Position numbers and translations under genes: made by a program
Source: Bacteroidota bacterium
GTDB lineage: Bacteria; Bacteroidota; Ignavibacteria; UBA10030; UBA8401
Reading direction: 5' to 3'
NCBI GenBank assembly: GCA_023229405.1
Contig: JALNZH010000067.1
Coordinates: 1-13,983 of the forward strand
Length of the DNA stretch: 13,983 nt
The notes under the pieces: model-generated
What the model was told of the DNA's origin: nothing
The model's database searches: none
What the model saw: only the letters and a program-made list of their open reading frames with translations
Shown: in pieces, positions 8,450-13,983 of the stretch
Numbering within the stretch: the first letter of the stretch is position 1
Layout of the letters: every line of letters begins with the position of its first letter

Positions 8450-8860
8450 ATGGGACAGCAGCAGCTTCTCTTAATAATTCTTGGAGTAATCATCGTCGGT
8501 ATTGCAATAGCCGTCGGGATAACGCTGTTCAAAGACAGCGCTGTAAGCACAAATCGAGACGCAATGGCAAATGACATGATGCACCTTGCCGCAAAAGCGC
8601 GTCACTATTATAAGCGTCCTACATCAATGGGAGGTGGAGGGCATAGTTTTATGAATCTTGGCAGCGGCGGTGGGATTTTATTATTGGTTTCAAGCAATTT
8701 TTCAACGAATGATAATGGAACATATTCAATAAAATCAGGTACAACTCAGACGCTCATCACTTTCGTCGGAACCGGGAAGGCGCCATTGGACAATGGTTCG
8801 TTCCCGATTATGGAGTGTGTGGTGACCCCCAGCGCACAAACGATCAGCACGGTAAACTGA
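8450..8860 (+). CDS. Pilin-like protein with minimal 'MG' leader (paralogue 2)
   Basis: A 136-residue paralogue of the preceding pilin. The first 19 residues are identical and 46 of the first 67 match without gaps, including the Met-Gly start, R36-D37-A38, Y53-Y54, P57 and the GGGG-x-SF block (61-67). TNDNGTY, FVGTG and FPI recur in the C-terminal half. A single Cys occurs in the segment PIMECVVTP. RBS AGGAAG (8436-8441) lies eight bases from the ATG. It has no obvious promoter of its own and follows the hairpin at 8386-8424, so it is probably made by read-through at a lower level. It could be an alternative major subunit or a tip/minor subunit. Codon choice differs at most conserved positions, so this is an old duplication kept by selection. 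A hairpin terminator follows. Confidence 0.8.
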   Translation: MGQQQLLLIILGVIIVGIAIAVGITLFKDSAVSTNRDAMANDMMHLAAKARHYYKRPTSMGGGGHSFMNLGSGGGILLLVSSNFSTNDNGTYSIKSGTTQTLITFVGTGKAPLDNGSFPIMECVVTPSAQTISTVN

Positions 8861-8882
8861 TCGGACACTTAGATCGAATTCG

Positions 8883-8925
8883 AAAAGCAGATGTTAATTT
8901 ATTAACATCTGCTTTTGTCGTTTTT
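8883..8925 (+). terminator. Rho-independent terminator after pilin 2
   Basis: A perfect 16-bp inverted repeat: AAAAGCAGATGTTAAT (8883-8898), TT, ATTAACATCTGCTTTT (8901-8916), followed by GTCG and a T5 run (8921-8925). The inner A/T pairs probably open to make a larger loop. It separates the pilin pair from pilC-pilB. Confidence 0.85.
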
Positions 8926-8961
8926 AGCCCATACTGTTCTATAGTTTCTATTGATTTTGGT

Positions 8962-8989
8962 TTGATGCGATTGTATCTTTAAATATTAT
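8962..8989 (+). promoter_or_regulatory. Possible housekeeping-sigma promoter before pilC
   Basis: TTGATG (8962-8967) and TATTAT (8984-8989) are spaced by 16 bases and lie just after the pilin terminator. The -10 box ends directly before the RBS (AGGAAGG, 8991-8997), so a transcript from here would have almost no leader. That weakens the call. Confidence 0.25.
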
Positions 8990-9006
8990 AAGGAAGGGAA
9001 AATACA

Positions 9007-10374
9007 ATGCCTGAGTTTCGTATTGATGGTGTCTCACTCAGCGGTAAACCGGTGCAGGGTGTCATCAATGCAGATTCCATGAAATTAGCGAAAGAGCGTG
9101 CCACGCAGATGGCGAGGGAACGCAAATTTAAGATTTCTGGAATCCATACCCGGTCGACATTCCTCTATCGAGTGAAAAAAGGAACGGATGCTCCTGTTGA
9201 TGGTGAACAAAAGGCATTTACCAAACAAGAAGTCATAGATGCGCTGACGAAAATGGGATATACCGTTGTGTATGTCCGCAAACAATTATTCGCCGGCGGC
9301 GGAAAAGTCCCCGATATTGAAGTCGTATCGTTTGTCCGTGTGAGCGCAGACTTGATACGTCAGAAATTGCCATTTGGTGATATGATGTCGATGCTCATCA
9401 ATGACATTCAGAATAAATCGCTGCGTGAAGCGATCCGGGATATCAACCAGGACTTGAAACAGGGAAAAGACAGCGAAAAAGCGTTTCAGAAGCATGAAAA
9501 AGAGCTCGGGAAGTTTGCAGCGCACATGCTCGGCCTTGCTTCGAAGAGCGGTAACATGGGTGAGATCTTCGAAAGCACTGCAAAATTTTTGGAACGGAAC
9601 GCACAATTCAAAAAAGATTTGAAAAGTGCGTTGATCATGCCGGTAGTAACACTCGTTATCTTGTTCGGTGCCGTTGGATATTACGTTGCCGTAATTTTTC
9701 CCGATACTGCAAGCCTGTTCGAAAAATTTAAGATCGAACTTCCGCCGATGACGAAGTCGACATTAAAGTTGAGCAAATTCCTCACGGATAATTTCGTATG
9801 GATCTCACTGATCATTGCGATTCCGTCTCTACTGATGGCACGGTTTGCATCTACTTCGCGTGGACGTATGATGATCGATCAGTATATTTGGAAAATTCCT
9901 GCGATTGGCGACATGACGCATAAGACAAGCATCGAGATTTTTTGCCGGGTGTTCTATGCATTATATTCTGGTTCCGGCGAGAATATCGAAGTGATAAAAA
10001 TGGCGGCGGAAGCGTGCGGGAATAAATATATGGAACATCAGATTAAAACTATTGCTATTCCCCTAATGGTGGAAAAGGGTGCGGGCATCACGGAAGCGTT
10101 TGAAGCAACAGGTGTCTTTACAAAAACTGCTCTTTCCAGATTCCATTCAGGTGCAGAAACGGGAACAGTGAGAAATACAGCCATGCAACTGGCGGAATAT
10201 TATGAAAAAGAAACCGGCTATCGTATGCGCAATGCCATTGATATGATTCAATTGGTCATCTCGATGATTATCATGATTGTGCTGACGGGATTGACGCTGG
10301 TATCGTCTGAAACCGCCACGATCAAACCAAAACCCCCCGGTGGATGGTTGACATTTTTTAGTTATTATTTTTAA
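9007..10374 (+). CDS. pilC: PilC/GspF-family inner-membrane platform protein
   Basis: Polytopic platform of type IV pilus/type II secretion machines, which couples the assembly ATPase to pilin extraction from the membrane. Two T2SSF domains are visible: the first carries S179-K-S-G182-N-M near its end (the usual GExSGxL) before a helix at about 209-231, and the second carries G382-A-E-T-G386, with helices at about 263-280 and 414-432. At 455 residues it is longer than the usual roughly 400. The N-terminus seems to contain two tandem copies of the small pre-domain: residues 2-47 (FRIDGVSLSGKPVQGVINAD...) and about 51-92 (FLYRVKKG...GEQKAFTKQEVIDAL...GYTVVYV). The RBS AGGAAGG is nine bases from the ATG. 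pilB follows after 21 bases, so the two are cotranscribed. The C-terminus runs past the last helix into a Pro-rich tail (KPKPPGG). Confidence 0.92.
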   Translation: MPEFRIDGVSLSGKPVQGVINADSMKLAKERATQMARERKFKISGIHTRSTFLYRVKKGTDAPVDGEQKAFTKQEVIDALTKMGYTVVYVRKQLFAGGGKVPDIEVVSFVRVSADLIRQKLPFGDMMSMLINDIQNKSLREAIRDINQDLKQGKDSEKAFQKHEKELGKFAAHMLGLASKSGNMGEIFESTAKFLERNAQFKKDLKSALIMPVVTLVILFGAVGYYVAVIFPDTASLFEKFKIELPPMTKSTLKLSKFLTDNFVWISLIIAIPSLLMARFASTSRGRMMIDQYIWKIPAIGDMTHKTSIEIFCRVFYALYSGSGENIEVIKMAAEACGNKYMEHQIKTIAIPLMVEKGAGITEAFEATGVFTKTALSRFHSGAETGTVRNTAMQLAEYYEKETGYRMRNAIDMIQLVISMIIMIVLTGLTLVSSETATIKPKPPGGWLTFFSYYF

Positions 10375-10391
10375 TTCCTCCCCAAAGGAAT
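10374..10391 (+). promoter_or_regulatory. Small hairpin covering the pilB ribosome binding site
   Basis: ATTCCT (10374-10379) can pair with AGGAAT (10386-10391) around CCCCAA, burying the AAAGGAA Shine-Dalgarno site of pilB. Because the left arm starts at the pilC stop codon, ribosomes ending pilC would open it, which would couple pilB translation to pilC. With only six pairs it is weak and could be chance. Confidence 0.25.
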
Positions 10392-10395
10392 CATT

Positions 10396-12183
10396 ATGGC
10401 CGATATAGATATTACTGACAAAATCGGATATACGCTCCTGAAAAAGGGGATTATCGATTATGAGACGCTCGAAAAATCGCTGCGGATAAAAGAAGCGGAA
10501 GCATCCAAAAAAGAGCGCCGAAATCTCGGACAGATTCTTGTCTCGGAATTTAATGCGGATCATGATGCTGTATTCCGCGAGGTTGCCAATCTATATGCCT
10601 TTCGCGAAATCTATATCGCCGATGAAAATATTGAAAAAAACAGGATAGATTTTATCCGGAAACTCGTCGACGGACTCCCGGAAGGGAATAAGGAGTTGAT
10701 GATTCAGACGAAGATGATCCCGCTGAAATTTGATGAAAAGCAGCCGGACAAACTGATCATCATTTCAGCGGATCCGACGGACAGGAACATTCCGCTGATC
10801 TCCAGAAACTTCAATGTTAAAAAATATGAAGTGACATACTGCCGGTTGAAAGATATTCAGAATCTCACCGAACAAGTTATTCCTCCGCAAAATGAATTTC
10901 TGAAACTGTTGGAAGACAATCATATCAGCGTGGAAACAGGTGAAGAGGAAGCCAATGTTGATGAAGATGAACTGAATGCTGAAATTAATAAAAGTGCGCT
11001 GGCCAACCTGTTCGAAGGTTCACTCGTGGAAGCAGTTCGATCGGGAGTCAGCGATGTGCACATTGTTGCAGCTGAAGGGAAAAGAACAAATATCTTATTT
11101 CGGGTTGACGGTAATTTGAAATTGTGGCATTGCCAAGAAAATACCATGCCGGAAGCGGTGATGGCGGTGATTAAGGATCGTACGAAGAATGTCGACCGAT
11201 TTGAACGTGAAATGTCGCAGGACGGTTTTATCCAGCGGGTAGTAGACGGACATCAACTCAGGTTCCGTGTTTCCATCATGCCAATCGTTACCACAGAATT
11301 TAAAAATAAATTCGAATCGGTCGTCATCCGCGTATTGGATGACCGGAAAGTGATCACCGATTTGAACAAACTCGGTCTGCAAGGACCTGCGAAACAATTC
11401 TTTTATAAAGCGATTGCAAAACCGCAAGGTATTATTATTTTGACCGGACCGACAGGATCCGGAAAATCAACAACGCTGATTGCTGCGCTGTATCAGGTTA
11501 TCGATCCGACCGTGAATGTATTGACGATTGAAGAACCTGTGGAATATATTATTAAAGGTGCGCGCCAACTGAAGATCGGACCGAAGATGTCGTTCGAGCA
11601 ATCGATCCGCGGTATCCTGCGACATGATCCGGATATCGTACTGGTCGGTGAAATGCGAGATAAAATTACCGCCGATACCGCTATTAAACTTGCAAATACG
11701 GGTCACTTGGTGTTTTCCACGCTGCATACGAACGATGCACCGAGCGCGGTTGCCCGGTTGTATAAAATGGGGATCGAACCATTCCTGATTGCGTATGCAA
11801 TTAATATTATTGTTGCTCAACGTCTGATCAGGACGTTATGCAAAGTCTGTAAAACTCCGATCGATGACGGCGAAAAAAGTGACCTGTTGAAGTTCGGATT
11901 TTCCGAAGAGGATCTCAAGAATCATACATTCTACAAGGCAGTGGGTTGCGACAAATGTTCCGGGGGGTACAAGGGCAGGGCTGCAATCCATGAAGCGTTG
12001 TATTTCACGAAAGCGATCAAGGATATTGTGCTGAACGCGGGGGAGAAAGTAGATGAAAATGCAATCCGTGACCAGGCATCGAAAGATGGTATGTGGACAT
12101 TGCGCCGGTCCGGTATGGAAAGGATGAAAGAAGGGTCGACATCGCTTGAAGAAGTCATTGCATCGACCGTTGAGGATGAATAA
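10396..12183 (+). CDS. pilB: PilB/GspE-family pilus assembly ATPase
   Basis: Cytoplasmic hexameric ATPase that powers extension of type IV pili or pseudopili, docking on PilC. At 595 residues it has the normal PilB length. The order is: an MshEN/GspE-N type domain (about 8-165, starting K9-I10-G11-x-x-L-L-x-x-G18-I-I, a later L44-G45-Q-I-L), an acidic linker rich in Glu/Asp (about 180-200), the N1 subdomain with SGVSDVHIVAAEGK and RVDG, and the ATPase core. Walker A is G351-PTGSGKS-T359; Asp box/Walker B is D411-PDIVLVG-E419; the His box is T435-GHLVFSTLH-T445. A tetracysteine zinc site C482-x2-C485 and C518-x2-C521 is typical of PilB/GspE rather than of the retraction ATPase PilT. All catalytic motifs are intact, so it should be active. 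No pilT is present in the window. Confidence 0.95.
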   Translation: MADIDITDKIGYTLLKKGIIDYETLEKSLRIKEAEASKKERRNLGQILVSEFNADHDAVFREVANLYAFREIYIADENIEKNRIDFIRKLVDGLPEGNKELMIQTKMIPLKFDEKQPDKLIIISADPTDRNIPLISRNFNVKKYEVTYCRLKDIQNLTEQVIPPQNEFLKLLEDNHISVETGEEEANVDEDELNAEINKSALANLFEGSLVEAVRSGVSDVHIVAAEGKRTNILFRVDGNLKLWHCQENTMPEAVMAVIKDRTKNVDRFEREMSQDGFIQRVVDGHQLRFRVSIMPIVTTEFKNKFESVVIRVLDDRKVITDLNKLGLQGPAKQFFYKAIAKPQGIIILTGPTGSGKSTTLIAALYQVIDPTVNVLTIEEPVEYIIKGARQLKIGPKMSFEQSIRGILRHDPDIVLVGEMRDKITADTAIKLANTGHLVFSTLHTNDAPSAVARLYKMGIEPFLIAYAINIIVAQRLIRTLCKVCKTPIDDGEKSDLLKFGFSEEDLKNHTFYKAVGCDKCSGGYKGRAAIHEALYFTKAIKDIVLNAGEKVDENAIRDQASKDGMWTLRRSGMERMKEGSTSLEEVIASTVEDE

Positions 12184-12435
12184 TATACATTCTGCTGTGT
12201 GCCGGAAGCAATCATCTGGCCTGTTCTCAAAACTCTTTCCTTTTCTTCGAAATCTTGCAGTATCGTGATCCGGGCGATCGATTCTATCATTTACTCTGTG
12301 CGCTCACTGTTATCTAAAATTAATCGTGAGTGAATACAACATTGGTCTTAGCATCTCAAATTGGGCAAAGTTATTTTTCTAACAAGTAGTAAGCCTCCTT
12401 TGCTGAATTGTAGAGATTGTATTAAAGTGCGTGGG

Positions 12436-12555
12436 TACGAAATTTAGGTGGACAGAGCCAAGGGAAAGCGATGAATGACGGGAATTTTGATGGCACAATT
12501 CGCGCCATCAACGGGCAAGAGCGAACAGGATTCATCGCGTGCGTTAAATTTCGTA
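12436..12555. repeat. Three nested perfect inverted repeats; candidate structured RNA or palindromic element
   Basis: Outer arms TACGAAATTTA (12436-12446) and TAAATTTCGTA (12545-12555) pair over 11 bp. Middle arms GCGATGAAT (12468-12476) and ATTCATCGC (12530-12538) pair over 9 bp. Inner arms TTGATGGC (12487-12494) and GCCATCAA (12504-12511) pair over 8 bp around a nine-base loop. The three stems are in register, so the element folds into one long arm with asymmetric internal loops of 21/6 and 10/18 bases. These loops are purine-rich, as is common in folded regulatory RNAs. I could not match it to SRP RNA, RNase P RNA or the c-di-GMP-I riboswitch. It could be a cis-regulatory leader for the minor pilins, a free small RNA, or a MITE-like insertion. 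The pairing itself is certain; the role is not. Confidence 0.75.
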
Positions 12556-12660
12556 AAGAGTTCTTTTGCTTCTTTTCTTGTGTCGCCTTAACATGGTCAA
12601 TTCGTAAACGGTATTCCTTTGGAATTCCGTCAAGATAAAGAAGAGAGTGAAAAATCTTGT
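12471..12660 (+). pseudogene. Possible remnant of a cold-shock-domain gene (weak)
   Basis: Reading from ATG 12471 to the stop at 12636-12638 gives residues such as DGTIRAINGQERTGFIA and KEFFCFFSCV, which faintly resemble the GxIxxxxxxxGFGFI and FFHxS motifs of cold-shock domains. Shifting frame near 12590 gives HGQFVNGIPLEFRQD, similar to the G...VEF strand that would follow. The likeness is short and by eye, the canonical His is missing, and the same bases form the nested inverted repeats, so it may be coincidence. Confidence 0.13.
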
Positions 12661-12757
12661 TGTTTCTTTCAATGTATTTTGGACAAGTCTGATGTGCGCT
12701 GTTTCATAGGAAAATGGTGAACATTTTTGTATTATTGCAGTACTAACATATGTCATT

Positions 12758-13285
12758 ATGGGATTAGGTCAGACACTTTTAACAATTATGGCATTGATGC
12801 TGTTGGGCAGGTTGATCCTTACCGTAAACAGGACAGTGCTTGAAACCGGTTCTACCAAGGATGTGGCGGAGTACCGAATTACGGCTACTTCGCTCGGAAC
12901 GTCTTTGATGGAATCCGCTCACGATCTTGCGTTCGATGAAGCGACTGTCGATACATTTCTTACCTCATCACAAACTGCATCGTTAACTGCTGCATCCAGT
13001 TTTGGCATGGATGCTGGAGATACAGGTTTCGACGATATTGACGATGTCCATAATTATATAAGAATTGATACCATACCAAATTCTGCAATCTTCTTCACAA
13101 CTGCCAAAGTTCAATTTATTTCGGTTACACCTCCGGCAACATTTACTATTACCACGACACCGACATTCAACAAATTGATTACAGTATATGTAACGAGTCC
13201 GTATATGATGAACTACTCGCTTGATGTTCCGACTCAGGATACTTTAATATTTCAGTCGATTTTTAGTTATTGGTATTTCCGGTAA
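12758..13285 (+). CDS. Minor pilin-like protein, PilV/GspI-like
   Basis: A 175-residue protein with one N-terminal hydrophobic helix (residues 3-24, LGQTLLTIMALMLLGRLILT) followed by a polar helix (TATSLGTSLMESAHDLAFDEAT) and a beta-rich domain. Like the major pilins it begins Met-Gly with no basic leader and no Glu5. Here Arg18 interrupts the hydrophobic run. The segment F91-D-D-I-D-D-V-H-N-Y100 resembles the acidic [FY]-x-D-[IV]-D-D-Y motif of PilV-type minor pilins, and VYVTSP with a terminal SYWYFR fits their final strands. It probably belongs to the initiation or tip complex. No Shine-Dalgarno site is visible before ATG 12758, unlike most other genes here; the start is chosen because it gives the shared MG N-terminus. 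The next pilin-like gene starts 12 bases after its stop. Confidence 0.7.
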   Translation: MGLGQTLLTIMALMLLGRLILTVNRTVLETGSTKDVAEYRITATSLGTSLMESAHDLAFDEATVDTFLTSSQTASLTAASSFGMDAGDTGFDDIDDVHNYIRIDTIPNSAIFFTTAKVQFISVTPPATFTITTTPTFNKLITVYVTSPYMMNYSLDVPTQDTLIFQSIFSYWYFR

Positions 13286-13297
13286 AAAGAAGGGGCT

Positions 13298-13942
13298 ATG
13301 GGTTCGCAAACAATTTTGGATCTTATTGCATCAACGATCGTCTTCGGTACGCTGACGCTGATTGCGCTCCGGCTGAACGGGAGTACGATGGAAAATACAC
13401 ATGCATTCCGCGAAGACCTGATCGTTCAGCAAAACCTCGTGGCGGTCTCGGAATTGTTGGAATATGATTTCCGGAAAATTGCCTACTGTAAAGATTATAC
13501 CGTCATTGAATCACCCACAATGGCAATTAGGTACGCCGATACATCAAAAATTATTTTTTGGACAGATTTTTCGACTCTAGCAAATCCTTATGGTGACGGT
13601 GTTCTCGATTCGTTGACATATTATGTCGGTTCAACATCGGAACTGTTATCAACTCCCAATCCGAACGATCGGCTCATCTATCGTGTAGAAAACGATGCGA
13701 CACCCATTGGAGTATACATGGGGGTTTCGACATTTTATATGCAATATTATGATGCATTACGAAACCAGTTGTCTACACCGGTGGACAGTTGTCAACTTAT
13801 TCAGTATATGCAAATTACCATTCAGGTGGAACATCCGGTGAAATGGACGAAATTTTATAATGTTGCGACATATGATACCGTCTATCAGAGTGCATTTTGG
13901 AGACAGGTTCGGCTCGTGGCAAAAAATTTAAATAATCGGTAG
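13298..13942 (+). CDS. Minor pilin-like protein, PilW/GspJ-like
   Basis: A 214-residue protein starting Met-Gly-Ser with a hydrophobic helix (residues 5-24, including an acidic D8 and ending ALRL). The next helix, VSELLEYDFRKIAYC, matches the 'ELLxxDxRxAGY' segment of PilW/GspJ-type pseudopilins. The remainder is beta-rich. Two cysteines, C64 and C165, could form the disulfide common in pilin globular domains. An AG-rich site (AGAAGGGG, 13288-13295) lies close to the ATG. The stop is followed at once by AGGAGG and the next MG-type gene, so the minor pilins form a tight operon. PilW or GspJ equivalence rests on helix pattern and position, not on a firm alignment. Confidence 0.7.
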   Translation: MGSQTILDLIASTIVFGTLTLIALRLNGSTMENTHAFREDLIVQQNLVAVSELLEYDFRKIAYCKDYTVIESPTMAIRYADTSKIIFWTDFSTLANPYGDGVLDSLTYYVGSTSELLSTPNPNDRLIYRVENDATPIGVYMGVSTFYMQYYDALRNQLSTPVDSCQLIQYMQITIQVEHPVKWTKFYNVATYDTVYQSAFWRQVRLVAKNLNNR

Positions 13943-13951
13943 GAGGAAACA

Positions 13952-13983
13952 ATGGGACGTTCGGCGATTTATATGGTGATGGG
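13952..13983 (+). CDS. Start of another MG-type pilin-like protein (3' partial)
   Basis: Only MGRSAIYMVMG is visible before the window ends. A very strong Shine-Dalgarno site, AGGAGG (13941-13946), overlaps the end of the preceding gene, five bases from the ATG. The Met-Gly start and immediate hydrophobic run repeat the pattern of the four other pilin-like proteins, so a further minor pilin is likely. The rest of the gene is outside the window. Confidence 0.6.
   Translation, partial: MGRSAIYMVM

Larger units (their letters stand above)
12184..12757 (+). other. Long intergenic region with no convincing intact gene
   Basis: These 574 bases between pilB and the minor pilins are the longest gap in the window. 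Open frames on both strands are short, lack good RBS sites and have unlikely composition. The left part (12184-12435) shows only minor inverted repeats, such as CTCAC/GTGAG and GCAAAG (12365)/CTTTGC (12398). The middle holds the nested inverted repeats described separately. The right part (12560-12757) is T-rich and should carry the leader or promoter of the minor pilin genes, but no clear boxes stand out. Confidence 0.6.

Noticed and set aside
8338..8574. Open frame bridging the two pilins
   Set aside because: It runs through the terminator hairpin and out of frame into pilin 2, and its translation is basic and low in structure.
11931..12290. Minus-strand open frame of 119 codons overlapping the end of pilB
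   Set aside because: Most of it is the antisense of pilB, which has full family motifs. The part outside pilB has no motif or start signal.
12436..12555. Integron attC site
   Set aside because: GTTAAAT on the right arm resembles the GTTRRRY core, but the left arm lacks the matching RYYYAAC and there is no integrase or cassette array.
12436..12555. Known housekeeping RNA (SRP RNA, RNase P RNA) or c-di-GMP-I riboswitch
   Set aside because: The diagnostic conserved strings of those RNAs are not present in the loops.
12544..12756. Open frame on the - strand in the intergenic region
   Set aside because: No RBS or recognisable motif. Its sequence overlaps the T-rich leader region of the minor pilin genes and has an unlikely amino-acid mix.
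1..13983. CRISPR array, tRNA or rRNA gene, intact insertion sequence
   Set aside because: No regularly spaced direct repeats, no tRNA-like cloverleaf, no rRNA-like stretches and no transposase-like protein were seen.

Overview
The window looks like part of a bacterial chromosome of moderate-to-low G+C, all coded on the + strand. Shine-Dalgarno sites, a sigma-54-like promoter, TPR-bearing membrane glycosyltransferases and unusual 'MG-' pilins together suggest a relative of the Ignavibacteriota/Bacteroidota-Chlorobi group. No marker gene is present, so that placement is only an inference.

Region 1 (1-7784) is a block of four large membrane proteins. The first, cut by the left edge, is a GT39/PMT-like GT-C glycosyltransferase with a TPR-like tail. 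The second (2471-3880) is an unassigned polytopic protein. The third and fourth (3877-5838, 5835-7784) are TMTC-like GT-C enzymes with C-terminal TPR repeats. The last three genes are joined by 4-base ATGA overlaps and are clearly cotranscribed. The fourth looks like a diverged copy of the third that has lost several conserved charged residues.

Region 2 (7785-12183) is the core of a type IV pilus / type II secretion-like machine: a sigma-54-like promoter, two paralogous major pilin-like proteins each followed by a strong hairpin terminator, a PilC/GspF platform protein with an apparently doubled cytoplasmic pre-domain, and a PilB/GspE assembly ATPase with intact Walker A, Walker B, His-box and tetracysteine motifs.

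Region 3 (12184-12757) is a gap of about 570 bases without a convincing gene. It holds a 120-base element of three perfectly nested inverted repeats (12436-12555) that looks like a folded RNA or a palindromic mobile or regulatory element. Region 4 (12758-13983) encodes minor pilin-like proteins (PilV/GspI-like, PilW/GspJ-like and the first residues of another).

The most distinctive feature is that all five pilin-like proteins begin directly with Met-Gly followed by a hydrophobic helix. They have no basic leader peptide and no Glu at mature position 5. Either the prepilin leader has shrunk to two residues, or the subunits need only methionine removal. The adjacent GT-C/TPR enzymes could glycosylate the Thr/Ser-rich pilins, but that link rests on proximity alone.
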